Assembly (NCBI RefSeq): GCF_027706745.1
Contig: NZ_JAQFWP010000013.1
Coordinates: 1-64,000, forward strand
Direction of reading: 5' to 3'
Source of the DNA: Nocardiopsis suaedae
Lineage (GTDB): Bacteria; Actinomycetota; Actinomycetes; Streptosporangiales; Streptosporangiaceae
DNA length: 64,000 bases
The translations under genes and the position numbers were made by a program. The notes beneath the pieces are model-generated. The model was not told where the DNA came from and searched no databases. It saw only the letters and a program-made list of their open reading frames with translations. Each line of letters opens with the position of its first letter. Positions within the stretch are counted from its first letter, which is position 1. Below, one piece after another: positions 49,935-59,218 of the stretch.

Positions 49935-52382
49935 TCACCCCCGTTCGGCGACCACGGACGACGGCGTGCGGCGCAGCGCCCGGGACGCGGACACCAGCGC
50001 CGCGAGGAGGCCGACCGCCAGGCAGGCGGCGGCCACCGCGCCGAACTCCGCCCAGGGCAGGTGCACCGACACCTCCACCGGCCCCTTCCGGGGGTCGAAC
50101 TCGTCGCGCAGCCCGATGCCGAGCGCGAACAGGCCGGGCAGGGACAGCAGCGCCCCCACGGACAGCCCCACCGCGGACGCCAGGCCGGACTCCGCCGTCA
50201 GCAGCGCCGCCGCCTGCCACCGGTGCGCCCCGGCCACCCGCAGCAGGGCGAGGTCGCGGCGGCGCGCCGAAGCCGCCAGCGACAGCGTGTTGCCCAGGGA
50301 GACCGCCGCGTACCCCAGCGACAGGGCCAGGATGACCCAGGTGAACAGGCGCATGAGGCGGAGCTCTCCCGCGATCCCGTCGTCGATCACCCGGGCGGTG
50401 TCCTGCACGTACGCCCCCTGACCGGCCAGCGCGCCCGAGAGCGTGCCGGGGAGCCCGTCGGGCTCCGCGGGGTCGAGGCTCGCGGCGGCCGTAAAGGCGC
50501 CCGGATCGTGCTCGCGCGCCAAGTCGTAGGGGAGGGCCAGCTCCGCCCACAGCTCCAGCGCCGGCGGGAACGGCGCGACGGTGACCGGGACCGTGCCCTC
50601 GGTCCCGTCCGCCCACGTCAGCTCCACGGTGTCGCCGTCCCGCCAGCCGAACCGCTCCGCGGTCTCGGGCGAGGCCTGCACCGTCCCCTCCTCGGGGGCG
50701 TACCGGTGCAGCCCGACGGACTCCACCCAGCGGCCGCCCGCGTAGACCCCGGTGGACAGCTGGCTGAACACCTCCCCCTCGGCGTGTTCCCCGGCCAGGT
50801 CCAGGGCGCGGTCGGTCAGGCCCTCCTCGTCCCCGCTCATGACCATGGCCGCGCCCGGGATCTCGCCCCGGGAGTGCTCGTCGATGGCCGCCCCGACCGT
50901 TCCGGTCAGGCCGAGCACCGTGACGGCCAGGGCGGATATCAACAGGCTCGGCATCATGACCGCGCCCAGTCGGCGCGCGCCCGCCCGCGCCTCCGCCCGC
51001 AGCAGCTCGGCCATGGGGGACCGGCCCGGCAGCAGGCCGAGGATCCGCGGCAGATGGACGGGCGCGGCGACGGCCGCCGCCACCAGCAGCGCCAGGCTCG
51101 CCCCTAAGGCGAGGCCCATCGCGTCCTCCGCGTCCGCCCGCGCGGTCGCGGCCGCCGTCGCGGCGCCCGTCGCGGCGGCCGTCGCGGCGGCCGCGGCGGC
51201 GGCCCACAGGCGCCACCGCGGCAGCGGCTCCGAGCGCGTCTCCCCCGGCCGCAGCGCCTCCAGCGGGGCGACCCCCGCCGCGCGGCGCGATGCGCCCAGG
51301 ACCCCGGCGAGCGCCGTGGCCATCCCGGTGAGGACCGCGGCCGCGACGGGGACGGCGACCGACCGCACCTCCCAGGTGCCGGACAACAGCTCCCGCCCCA
51401 CCATCCAGTCGCCCAGCAGGAACGCCCCCGCCACGCCGAGCACCGACCCGGCCGCGGACGCCGCGGCGCCCACCAGCGCCGCCTCGCCCAGCAGCATCCG
51501 GCGCACCTGCCCCGGGGTCGCGCCGACCGCCCGCAGGAGCGCGATCTCCCGCCGCCGCACCGCCACCTGGAAGGTGAAGGTGGTGCCGACCACGAACACC
51601 GACACGAACACCGCCAGGGCGCCGACCAGGACCAGGAGCTGCTGGCCCACCCAGTCGTCGGTCGCGTCGAACTCCGCGGCCATCGCCGCCTGGTCGGCCG
51701 CGGTGAACACCTCCGCCCCGGGGTCCAGGACGTCCCGCACGCGCCCGCCGACGGCGGCGGCGTCGGCGCCCGGCTCCGCGACCGCGCCGATGAGGGAGAC
51801 GCCCGTGGCGGATTCGGCGGCGAGGGCGTCGGCGACGAGGACGTCCTCGCCGTCGGTGACGCCGGAGACGGTCATCGGCCACGCGGCCCCGGCCGTCAGC
51901 ACGGTCACCCGGTCGCCGACCGACCGCCCGTAGGACGCGGGGAGGACCACCTGGTCGCGCTCCGACGGCGCCCCGCCGTCGAGCATCCGTGCCGCCCCCA
52001 GCGGGAAGGAGGACCAGCCGGCCGCGACCGGGGCGCCGTCGGCGGGGCCGCCGACGATGCGCTCCCCGTCCATGACCCTGGCGTCGAAGCGCCGCTCGGC
52101 CACCGCCGCCTCGACACCGTCGGCGGCTGCGATCTCCCCGGCCAGGGCGTCGGCCTCCGCCCCGCTCCAGACCGCGCGCGCGACGGTGGCGCCGTCGGAC
52201 CGGGTCCCGGCGGCCTCCGGGACCGCCATGACGTCGGCGCCCCCATAGCGCTGGGGCACCGCCGGCAGGGAGGAGGCGATGACGACCGCGGAGGCCGCGA
52301 GGAGGGCGACCCCCAGGGTCAGCGCGATGAAGCCGCCCACGACCGCGCGCAGGCGGTGGCGGACCATGGCGAACGCGATCAC
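49935..52382 (-). CDS. FtsX/MacB-type ABC transporter permease
   Basis: An 815-residue protein with two FtsX repeats. An N-terminal helix (VVGGFIALTLGVALLAASAVV) and a large extracytoplasmic domain come first. A three-helix FtsX core follows near residues 240-370 (RRREIALLRAVGATPGQVRRML). A second extracytoplasmic domain and a second core come near the end (RRRDLALLRVAGAHRWQAAALL). A strongly Ala/Thr-rich stretch near residue 400 is encoded by GCGGCC-type repeats. The GTG start overlaps the ATPase stop. Such mechanotransmission ABC systems export antibiotics, lipids or peptides and are often controlled by the adjacent two-component system. Confidence 0.9.
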   Translation of the reverse strand: MIAFAMVRHRLRAVVGGFIALTLGVALLAASAVVIASSLPAVPQRYGGADVMAVPEAAGTRSDGATVARAVWSGAEADALAGEIAAADGVEAAVAERRFDARVMDGERIVGGPADGAPVAAGWSSFPLGAARMLDGGAPSERDQVVLPASYGRSVGDRVTVLTAGAAWPMTVSGVTDGEDVLVADALAAESATGVSLIGAVAEPGADAAAVGGRVRDVLDPGAEVFTAADQAAMAAEFDATDDWVGQQLLVLVGALAVFVSVFVVGTTFTFQVAVRRREIALLRAVGATPGQVRRMLLGEAALVGAAASAAGSVLGVAGAFLLGDWMVGRELLSGTWEVRSVAVPVAAAVLTGMATALAGVLGASRRAAGVAPLEALRPGETRSEPLPRWRLWAAAAAAATAAATGAATAAATARADAEDAMGLALGASLALLVAAAVAAPVHLPRILGLLPGRSPMAELLRAEARAGARRLGAVMMPSLLISALAVTVLGLTGTVGAAIDEHSRGEIPGAAMVMSGDEEGLTDRALDLAGEHAEGEVFSQLSTGVYAGGRWVESVGLHRYAPEEGTVQASPETAERFGWRDGDTVELTWADGTEGTVPVTVAPFPPALELWAELALPYDLAREHDPGAFTAAASLDPAEPDGLPGTLSGALAGQGAYVQDTARVIDDGIAGELRLMRLFTWVILALSLGYAAVSLGNTLSLAASARRRDLALLRVAGAHRWQAAALLTAESGLASAVGLSVGALLSLPGLFALGIGLRDEFDPRKGPVEVSVHLPWAEFGAVAAACLAVGLLAALVSASRALRRTPSSVVAERG

Positions 52383-53140
52383 ACCGCCTCCAGCCCGGCC
52401 ATGCGCACCGCGACGGCCTCCGCCGCGGGGGCGGCGCCGTCCGCGCCGAGCTCGTCGACGATCCGGCCGTCGGCCATGAACACGACCCGGTCGGCGCGCG
52501 CGGCCACGGCGGGGTCGTGGGTGACCATCAGGACGGTCCCGCCGTGCACGTCCACCACCGCGCGCAGCCGGTCCAGCACCTGGCGCCCCCGGGCGAGGTC
52601 GAGGGCGCCGGTGGGCTCGTCCGCGCAGAGGACGGCGGGCCGGGACAGCACCGCCCGGGCGATCGCCACCCGCTGCTGCTCGCCTCCGGAGAGCTGGTGG
52701 GGGCGGTGGTCGGCGCGGTCGCGCAGCCCCACCTCCTCCAGCGCCGCCAGGGCGTGGCGCCGTCCCGCCCGCGCCCCCGCCAGGCGGGCGGGCAGCAGTG
52801 TGTTCTGGGCGGCGGTGAGCGCGTCGACGAGGTTGTAGTCCTGGAAGACGAACCCGATCCGCCTGCGCCGGAACTCGGTGAGCCCCCGTTCGCCCAGGGA
52901 CCCGAGGTCGACCCCGTCCACGGTGACGGTCCCGGCGTCGGGCCGGTCCAGGCCCGCCGCGCAGTGCAGCAGGGTCGACTTCCCCGACCCGGAGGGGCCC
53001 ATGACGGCGGTCAGGGTGCCCGCCCGCACGGTCAGCGACGCCCCGTCCAGGGCGGCGACGCGGTGCTCGCCTGCGGTGTGGTGCTTGGCCACGGCGGCGA
53101 CGCGGACCGCGTCGCGGGTGGCGTGGGGTATGGCGTTCAT
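52379..53140 (-). CDS. MacB/LolD-type ABC transporter ATP-binding protein
   Basis: A 253-residue ATPase. Walker A is GPSGSGKST, the Q-loop is FVFQDYNLVDALTAAQN, the signature is HQLSGGEQQRVAIARAVL, Walker B is AVLCADEPTGALD and the H-loop is MVTHDPAVA. These are all typical of the MacB/LolD exporter class that works with FtsX permeases. It is translationally coupled to the permease gene. The divergent 110-bp region to the sensor kinase contains an 18-bp palindrome. Confidence 0.93.
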   Translation of the reverse strand: MNAIPHATRDAVRVAAVAKHHTAGEHRVAALDGASLTVRAGTLTAVMGPSGSGKSTLLHCAAGLDRPDAGTVTVDGVDLGSLGERGLTEFRRRRIGFVFQDYNLVDALTAAQNTLLPARLAGARAGRRHALAALEEVGLRDRADHRPHQLSGGEQQRVAIARAVLSRPAVLCADEPTGALDLARGRQVLDRLRAVVDVHGGTVLMVTHDPAVAARADRVVFMADGRIVDELGADGAAPAAEAVAVRMAGLEAV

Positions 53141-53198
53141 ATCCCCAGCACATCGGCCCGGACCGGCTCCGCGCGGGTGCCCTCGGTGGACTCTTGAA

Positions 53199-53216
53199 GG
53201 TAGACCCCGGTCTACC
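53199..53216. promoter_or_regulatory. 18-bp perfect palindrome in the divergent promoter
   Basis: GGTAGACC-CC-GGTCTACC lies between the ABC ATPase and the sensor kinase, 35-52 bp before the kinase GTG. It is a strong candidate operator for the NarL-type regulator at 54486, controlling both the exporter and its own operon. Confidence 0.7.
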
Positions 53217-53250
53217 GCGCCGCCGCCCCGCGGCCGTCTATCGTCGTCCC

Positions 53251-54489
53251 GTGCCCATCCGAACCCTGCGCGCGGCGATCACGCACGCGCCCCACCGTTT
53301 CCTGCTGTCCGCGTGGCCGTGGCGCGCCCTGGCCTACCTGCTGGCGGGGACGGTGGCGGGGACGCTCCTGTTCGGGACCGCGCACGCGATGGCGCTGAAC
53401 TGGCCCGACTCGGGTCGGCACTGGCGGGTCGTGGGCCCGCTCATGGGGATGCTCTTCCTGGCGACGGTCTTCGGGAGCACCCCGCTGGTCGTCCGGTGGG
53501 GGCGGTGGTGCGAGGGGCTGGTGGGGGCGCGCCCGGAGCCGCCCCGCGGGGAGGCCGCAAGCGCGGCCCGCCCCTGGGGCCGGCCGCTCTCCCCGAGGCT
53601 GTGGCGCGACGTCGGCTATACCGTGCTCAGCTTCAGCGCCTTCTACGTGCTGGACGTGGTCGTGCTCCTCCTGGCGCTCGGCGCCCCGCTGGCGGGGGTG
53701 CTCACCTACTGGAACGCCGAGCAGCTGCGGGTCTTCGAGTGGGTGCCCACGGTGCTGGCCTGGGGGTCCCTGTGGCTGGTCGGGCTCTACCTGGTGGCGG
53801 CGTGGGCGGCGGCGCGCTCGGAGATCGCCCGCGCGGTGCTCTCGCCGCGGGAGGACCGCCTGGCGGCGGAGCTGAGCGCCGTCACGGCCTCGCGGGCGGC
53901 GCTGGCGGAGGCCTTCGACGACGAGCGCCGCCGCATCGAGCGCGACCTGCACGACGGCGCCCAGCAGCGCCTGGTCGCCGCGAAGGCCGCACTCGGGCTG
54001 GCCCGGCTCGACCTGCCGCCCGGCTCCCCGGCGGCCGACGCCGTCCGGCAGGCCCAGGACCACGTGACGGCCTCCCTCAGCGAGCTGCGCGACCTGGTGC
54101 GCGGCGTCCACCCCCAGGTGCTCACCGAACGCGGGCTGCGGGCCGCCTTGCGGGACGCGGCCGCCCGCACGGATGCGCCCGTGGACATCGGCATCGATCT
54201 GCCCGGACGGCTGCCCGCGGCGGTGGAGTCCACCGCCTACTTCGTGGTGTGCGAGGCGCTGGCGAACGCCGCCAAGCACGCCCCCGGCGCCTCGGTGCGC
54301 GTGCGGGGCGGAGTGCGGGAGGGGGTGCTGCGGGTGGCCGTCACGGACGATGGGCCCGGGGGCGCGAAGCCGGACGGCGGCGGGCTGGACGGCCTGCGCC
54401 ACCGCTTGGCGGTGCTGGGCGGGGAACTGGCCGTGGACAGCCCGGAAGGCGGGCCGACCACCGTGCGATTGGAGATCCCGCAGGTATGA
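53251..54489 (+). CDS. Sensor histidine kinase (HisKA_3)
   Basis: A 412-residue kinase. Four or so membrane helices fill residues 20-200 (ALAYLLAGTVAGTLLFGTAH; PTVLAWGSLWLVGLYLVAAW). The phospho-acceptor His is in IERDLHDGAQQRLVAA, and the HATPase has VVCEALANAAKHA and DDGPGGAKPDGGGLDGLRHR. The GTG at 53251 is used; an upstream in-frame start would cross the operator palindrome. The stop overlaps the response regulator ATG. Likely senses cell-envelope damage and drives the divergent MacB-type exporter. Confidence 0.9.
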   Translation: MPIRTLRAAITHAPHRFLLSAWPWRALAYLLAGTVAGTLLFGTAHAMALNWPDSGRHWRVVGPLMGMLFLATVFGSTPLVVRWGRWCEGLVGARPEPPRGEAASAARPWGRPLSPRLWRDVGYTVLSFSAFYVLDVVVLLLALGAPLAGVLTYWNAEQLRVFEWVPTVLAWGSLWLVGLYLVAAWAAARSEIARAVLSPREDRLAAELSAVTASRAALAEAFDDERRRIERDLHDGAQQRLVAAKAALGLARLDLPPGSPAADAVRQAQDHVTASLSELRDLVRGVHPQVLTERGLRAALRDAAARTDAPVDIGIDLPGRLPAAVESTAYFVVCEALANAAKHAPGASVRVRGGVREGVLRVAVTDDGPGGAKPDGGGLDGLRHRLAVLGGELAVDSPEGGPTTVRLEIPQV

Positions 54490-55178
54490 CGGCGACGGGT
54501 GCGAAGACGGGGTCCGGGGCGGGACCGCAGGAGGCGTTGACCGTCGTCGTCGCGGACGATTCGGTCCTGCTCCGCGAAGGCGTGTCGGGCGTCCTGGAGC
54601 GGTTCGGGCACCGCGTCGTCGCGGCGGTCGGGGACGCCGACGCCCTGGAGGAGGCGGTCCGCGGCCACGACCCGGACCTCGTCGTCACGGACGTGCGCAT
54701 GCCGCCGGGGTACGCGGACGAGGGGCTGCTCGCGGCGGTCCGGATCCGGCGCGAGCGCCCCGCCGTGGGCATCATCGTGCTCAGCCAGTACGTGCAGCCG
54801 GCCTACGCCGCGGAGCTGCTGGCGATCGACGCCCCGGGAGGCGCGGGCTACCTGCTCAAGGAGCGCATCGGGGACGTGGAGGAGTTCGCCGGGGCGGTGG
54901 CGAAGGCGGCGGCGGGCGGAACGGTCCTGGACCGCGAGGTGGTCCAGGTGATGATGGCGGCGCGGTCGAGCCCGCTCGACCGGCTGGCACCGAGGGAGCG
55001 CGAGGTCCTGGGGCTGATGGCCCGAGGCGAGTCCAACGCGGCCATCGCACGCCTGCTGGTGGTGTCCGACGCGGCGGTGCGCAAACACGTGGGGTCGATC
55101 TTCACCAAACTCGACCTGGACCCCCGGATGGACGGCCACCGGAGGGTGCTGGCGGTGCTGGCCTACCTCGACCGCTGA
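54486..55178 (+). CDS. NarL/FixJ-type response regulator
   Basis: A 230-residue regulator. A 17-residue lead precedes the receiver domain, with D24/D25 in the acidic pocket, phospho-acceptor D69 in VVTDVRMPP, switch Ser in VLSQYV and Lys in YLLKERI. The LuxR HTH is LAPREREVLGLMARGESNAAI, with SDAAVRKHVGSIFTKL as recognition helix. It is coupled to the kinase by ATGA. The presumed target is the GGTAGACC palindrome upstream of the kinase. Confidence 0.92.
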   Translation: MTATGAKTGSGAGPQEALTVVVADDSVLLREGVSGVLERFGHRVVAAVGDADALEEAVRGHDPDLVVTDVRMPPGYADEGLLAAVRIRRERPAVGIIVLSQYVQPAYAAELLAIDAPGGAGYLLKERIGDVEEFAGAVAKAAAGGTVLDREVVQVMMAARSSPLDRLAPREREVLGLMARGESNAAIARLLVVSDAAVRKHVGSIFTKLDLDPRMDGHRRVLAVLAYLDR

Positions 55179-55206
55179 CACGGCCGGGGACCGGCGTGCG
55201 GCCGGG

Positions 55207-56637
55207 CTACCCCGTGGCCTCCTCCGACGCGGAGGACGGGGACGCGCCCCCCTCCTGGCCGCTCTCCTCGCCGCCTCCGCTCCCGTCGTCCATGCGCAGG
55301 GCCCGGATGCTCGGCAGCAGCGCCGCCGCCGCGCACATCACCGCCACCGCCCCGCCGCTGGCCATGAGCACGGCGAGCGGCCCGAAGGCGTCCACCGCGG
55401 GCCCCATCACCAGCGTCCCCAGCGGCATCAGGCCGTTGAACGCCAGGAAGACGATGCTTCCCACCCGGCTCATCAGGTGCTCGGGCACCTTCGCCTGGAG
55501 CAGCGACGGGAACAGCGAGTTGAAGAAGTGCAGCCCGACGCCGTACACGACGGCCATCGCGAACGCCCCGGGGTGGTCCCCGAACACCCCCACCATCAGC
55601 AGTGACGCCGCCATCATGGCCAGCATCGCGAACATCCCGGTGCCGACCCGCACCACCGTCAGCCGCACCAGGATCAGCGCGCCCAGCAGCGCCCCCGCCC
55701 CCTCCAGCGCGTAGAACCCGCCGAGGTCGGCGGCCTCCTCGACGCCGCCGGGGGAGAGCACGAAGGGCACCGTGACGTCCAGGCTCCCGGTGAACACCGC
55801 GTTGGCCAGCATGCCCACCGCGAACGCGACCACCAGCCACCGGTGGCCCAGCACGTAGCCGAAGCCGCCGGCGATGTCGGCGAGCACCTTGCGCGGGCCA
55901 CCGTCGCCGTCGCCACCCGCGTCGCCGGTCGCATCGCCGGTGGCGGACTCGGCGGTGGACTCGGCGGTGTCCGCGCCGGAGGCACCCGCGTCGGCGGGGA
56001 CGGCCGGGCCCGCCCCCTGGGCCCGCCTGCTCCGCGCACTCCGGATCGCCAGAATGCACACCGCCGACGCCAGGAAGGTCAGCGCGTTGAACCCGAACGC
56101 GGCCGCCGCGCCCAGCGCGCCGATGAGCAGCCCGCCCAGCATCGGCCCGGTGATCAGCGCGATCTGCTGCCCCACCGAGTTCGCCGAGTTCGCCGCCACC
56201 AGCCGGTCCTTGCGCACGATCTCGGTGAGCAGGGCGAACGAGGCGGGCATGAAGAAGCCCTCGCCCACCCCCAGCAGCAGGGCCAGCACGACCACCACCG
56301 CCGGGTGGGCGGACAGCAGCACGGCGACGGTGATCGCCCCCGCCGCGGCGAACCGGCCCACGTCGGCGGCGGCCATGATCCGCCTGCGGGAGTCGGCCGT
56401 GTCCCCCACCGCCCCGCCGTACAGGTAGAAGACCAGCGACGGCAGGGTCAGCACCGCGCCCGCGACCGCCAGGCTCCACGGGCTCCCGGTCTCGGTGATC
56501 AGGTAGGTGATCAGGGCGATCCGGAACGCGTAGTCGCCCAGCAGGGAGAGCACCCGACCGGTCCACAGCATCCCGAAGTCGCGCTCGGCGACGATGCCCA
56601 GGCGCGACCGGAGCGCCGCCACCCCTCCTCCGCTCAT
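55207..56637 (-). CDS. MFS transporter of the phosphonate cluster
   Basis: A 476-residue major facilitator with about 12 helices. Typical motifs are RDFGMLWTGRVLSLLGDYAF in helix 1, the loop DTADSRRRIMAAADVGRF after helix 2, and GLHFFNSLFPSLLQAKVPEH. The central cytoplasmic loop (about residues 200-245) is expanded with Ala/Gly/Asp-rich sequence. It is the MFS_3 (enterobactin exporter-like) type, so export is expected. The ATG overlaps the stop of the GNAT-like gene, placing it as the last gene of the phosphonate operon. Its role would be product export and self-protection. Confidence 0.88.
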   Translation of the reverse strand: MSGGGVAALRSRLGIVAERDFGMLWTGRVLSLLGDYAFRIALITYLITETGSPWSLAVAGAVLTLPSLVFYLYGGAVGDTADSRRRIMAAADVGRFAAAGAITVAVLLSAHPAVVVVLALLLGVGEGFFMPASFALLTEIVRKDRLVAANSANSVGQQIALITGPMLGGLLIGALGAAAAFGFNALTFLASAVCILAIRSARSRRAQGAGPAVPADAGASGADTAESTAESATGDATGDAGGDGDGGPRKVLADIAGGFGYVLGHRWLVVAFAVGMLANAVFTGSLDVTVPFVLSPGGVEEAADLGGFYALEGAGALLGALILVRLTVVRVGTGMFAMLAMMAASLLMVGVFGDHPGAFAMAVVYGVGLHFFNSLFPSLLQAKVPEHLMSRVGSIVFLAFNGLMPLGTLVMGPAVDAFGPLAVLMASGGAVAVMCAAAALLPSIRALRMDDGSGGGEESGQEGGASPSSASEEATG

Positions 56638-57737
56638 CCCGCGGCCTCCTTCCACACGTCGGCGGCCCGTGCCGCGACCCGCTCGGCCCCGGGGGCCAGA
56701 CCGAGCAGCGACCCGCGCACCGGGACCGCCGAACAGCCGCGCAGCCGCTTGGCCTCCTCCGCGCCGAGGCCGTAGGAGATGCGCCGGATGCCGACCTCGC
56801 GGGCGTGCTCGACGGGGGTGTAGTAGGTGCTCTCGAAGTAGGCGCCGACCGCCCGGGGGTCGTCCTCGTCGGCGCCGGTGTACAGCCCGTGCCAGACGTC
56901 GCCGTCCCGCACGAACAGGGTGAAGCCGAGCGGCGGCCCGCCGTCCCCGGGGTCGAGCACGACCAGGTCGGTCCTGCCCTCCAGCGCACCGGCCACGGCC
57001 TCCAGCCGCAGGAGCTCCGCACCGTGGTCGGCGGGCAGCCCGTACTTGCGGCGGTTGGCGGTCCGCAGCCCGGCCATCCGGTCGAGCAGGGCCCCGTCCG
57101 GCCGCTCGGTGACCCGCGCCCGCACCCCGTGCCCGCGCAGGGCCCGGCGTTCGGCCCGCACCGCCGTGCGCCGCTTGGACGGCAGCGCGGCCAGGTACCC
57201 GGCGAACCCGTCCTCGGGAACGTCCAGGTAGGCGTCGCCGCCCAGGTCGAACCCGTGCGCCCCCAGGGCGCGTGCGGCCCGGTCGAGCGGGGAGTCCGCC
57301 TCGGCGTAGGGCAGGGCGACCGCCGCCAGGCCGCTCTCCCGCGCCCACGCCACGACGGCGGCCAGGCCCTCGCCCGCGTCGCCGGGGCCGAGGGGGAACG
57401 TGGCGTAGCCGGGGTAGGTCAGCAGCAGGTGCGGGTAGAGGGCGGCCGTGTCCAGGCCGGTGAGCCCCTCTCGGGCTGTGTCGGGGGCGAACGGCGACCC
57501 GGGGTCGGCGAAGAGCGCGCCCGCGTTGCCCAGGGGGTAGGCGCCGGGGTCGGAGACCACGAACCCGCCGATGCCGAAGGCGGGGCCGCCGCCGGGCGCC
57601 TCTCCCCGGCTGAACCAGACCTGCTCGCCTTCGATCCGCCCGGCCATGGCCGTGCTCCACTCCTCGGCGGCCAGCAGCGGCGGACCGGCCGCCCGCCAGG
57701 AGGCGGGGTAGGCCGTGTCCACGGCGAGGTCACCCAT
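56634..57737 (-). CDS. FemX/GNAT-fold acyl or aminoacyl transferase
   Basis: A 367-residue protein with the double-GNAT look of the peptidogalycan/FemAB-like family (COG3146 type). Signature stretches are the SKRRTAVRAERRAL basic helix near residue 190, LGFTLFVRDGDVWHGLYTGA and AYFESTYYTPVEHAREVGIR near the end. Proteins of this fold join an amino acid from aminoacyl-tRNA, or an acyl group from CoA, to an amine. In phosphonate pathways such as dehydrophos and fosfazinomycin they make the peptide bond. Here it follows the aminotransferase with 8-bp overlap, so acylation of an aminophosphonate is the best reading. Confidence 0.7.
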   Translation of the reverse strand: MGDLAVDTAYPASWRAAGPPLLAAEEWSTAMAGRIEGEQVWFSRGEAPGGGPAFGIGGFVVSDPGAYPLGNAGALFADPGSPFAPDTAREGLTGLDTAALYPHLLLTYPGYATFPLGPGDAGEGLAAVVAWARESGLAAVALPYAEADSPLDRAARALGAHGFDLGGDAYLDVPEDGFAGYLAALPSKRRTAVRAERRALRGHGVRARVTERPDGALLDRMAGLRTANRRKYGLPADHGAELLRLEAVAGALEGRTDLVVLDPGDGGPPLGFTLFVRDGDVWHGLYTGADEDDPRAVGAYFESTYYTPVEHAREVGIRRISYGLGAEEAKRLRGCSAVPVRGSLLGLAPGAERVAARAADVWKEAAG

Positions 57738-58845
57738 GGCCGCCGCCTTCCAGCGCCGCGCGCAGTCGGCCCAGGCCCGTGTCGAGGCGGTCGGCGGGCA
57801 GGGCGAAGGAGAGCCGCACGTGGCCGGGGGCGCCGAAGGCCGCCCCGTCGACGACGGCCACGCCGTGCTCCCCGCGCAGCCACCCGACGGGGTCGTGCCG
57901 CGCCGCCTCTGGGGCCCGCTCCCGGAGCCACCGCGACAGGTCGGGGAAGAGGAAGATCCCGCCGCCGGGCTCCGGGCAGTCCACGCCGGGGAGCGCGTCC
58001 AGGGTCTTGGCGGCCCGGCGCATGTTCTCGGTCAGCGGCCCGCCGACCCGCTCGGGCAGGCCGCGGTCGCGGACCGCCTCGGCGGCGGTGGCCTGCACGG
58101 CCGCCGACACCCCGCCGACCAGGTGGGAGGCCAGGCCCTGCGCCCGCTTGAGCAGGCCGCCGGAGGCCAGCGCCCACCCGATCCGCAGTCCGGCCAGCGC
58201 GTGGCTCTTGCTCAGCCCGTCGAGCACGGCGCAGTGGTCGGGGAGCGTGCCGAACAGGTCGAGGGCCGACGGGGCGCGCCCGCCGCGCAGCGGCACCCCC
58301 CGGTACACCTCGTCGAAGAGGACCGTGACGCCGTTGCGTCCGGCCCAATCGGCGATGGCGGCCAGGTCCTCGGCCGGGGTGAGGGCGCCGTCGGGGTTGC
58401 GCGGGGAGTTCACCACGACCGCGCGGGTGGCGGGGGTGCGCGCCGCCTCCAGGTCGGCCGCCCGCACCCCGGTGCCGACGTCGCCGGGCACGGGGACGGC
58501 CGTCGCACCGGCCGCACCGATCACGGCGGGGTAGCTCGCCCAGTAGGGCGCGGGGAGCAGCACGTCGCCGCCTTCGGCGGCGGCGCGCAGCACCACCAGT
58601 GCGGCGACCCGGGCGCCGGGGGCGATGAGGACCGCGTCGGCGGGCACCTCTGCGGCGCTCCGGGAGGCCTGCTCGGCGACCAGGGAGCGAAGTTCGGCGT
58701 CCCCTGCGGGCGGCGGGTAGGGCTGGTCGCCCCGGCGGGGCGCCGCCGCCCCGCGCTCGGGGTGGACGGGAACGCGGACGTCCCCGGTGGTGAGGGCGAT
58801 GACGCCGTCCCCATGCGAGACGGCCGCAGTGGGAGAGAGGCTCAT
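57730..58845 (-). CDS. PLP-dependent aminotransferase, class I/II
   Basis: A 371-residue fold-type I enzyme. The PLP lysine is in LDGLSKSHALAGLRIGW, the cofactor Asp/Tyr in TVLFDEVYRG, NSPRNPDGALTP holds the substrate Asn, and the C-terminal carboxylate-binding Arg is in GHVRLSFALP. It transfers an amino group to a keto or aldehyde substrate. In this operon, next to a hydroxyacid dehydrogenase that can make phosphonoformaldehyde, formation of aminomethylphosphonate is the most economical role; amination of phosphonopyruvate or phosphonoacetaldehyde are alternatives. Confidence 0.85.
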   Translation of the reverse strand: MSLSPTAAVSHGDGVIALTTGDVRVPVHPERGAAAPRRGDQPYPPPAGDAELRSLVAEQASRSAAEVPADAVLIAPGARVAALVVLRAAAEGGDVLLPAPYWASYPAVIGAAGATAVPVPGDVGTGVRAADLEAARTPATRAVVVNSPRNPDGALTPAEDLAAIADWAGRNGVTVLFDEVYRGVPLRGGRAPSALDLFGTLPDHCAVLDGLSKSHALAGLRIGWALASGGLLKRAQGLASHLVGGVSAAVQATAAEAVRDRGLPERVGGPLTENMRRAAKTLDALPGVDCPEPGGGIFLFPDLSRWLRERAPEAARHDPVGWLRGEHGVAVVDGAAFGAPGHVRLSFALPADRLDTGLGRLRAALEGGGHG

Positions 58846-59218
58846 TCCGCCGTCCCTTCATGGTCGTATTCCGGCCCATGTCCACGAGACGGGCAGGTGC
58901 ACCGAGGGGCACGCCGGGAGCGGACGGTGTCCCGGTCCGCGAGCACGTCGCGGGGCCCCTGCACGAGTCGCCCCACGATCTTCCGGTCGGCCGGAACCGC
59001 TTCACGACGGTTGCGGACACCACCGTGCCGGTCCGGGCCCTCGCAGGAGGCGGCCCCGCCCCGATGGCGTCCGCGGAGTTCGCCCGCGATGTGCCCCGGA
59101 GTCACGGGGCGATCATCGCCTCGGTCTGAAGACGCTGCCGCGTGCCCGGTGCGGTCCTGTGCGGCCGCAGGCCCTACGGGCCGCTGCTCGCGCGGCGTCC
59201 CGTGGTGGGAGTGCGGCA
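58846..59218. other. 373-bp gap inside the phosphonate operon
   Basis: All other junctions in this operon are overlaps or under 40 bp, so this gap is unusual. The plus strand has an open frame from about 58860 to 59129 (89 codons, inner ATG at 58877, ending PRSHGAIIASV) without a good ribosome site or any family I know. The minus strand shows only GC-rich frames. It may hold a decayed gene, an internal promoter for the aminotransferase-transferase-exporter part, or nothing. Confidence 0.4.

Noticed and set aside
58860-59129. An 89-codon plus-strand gene inside the phosphonate operon
   Set aside because: No ribosome site, no family match I know and opposite orientation to the operon; kept only as a description of the gap.
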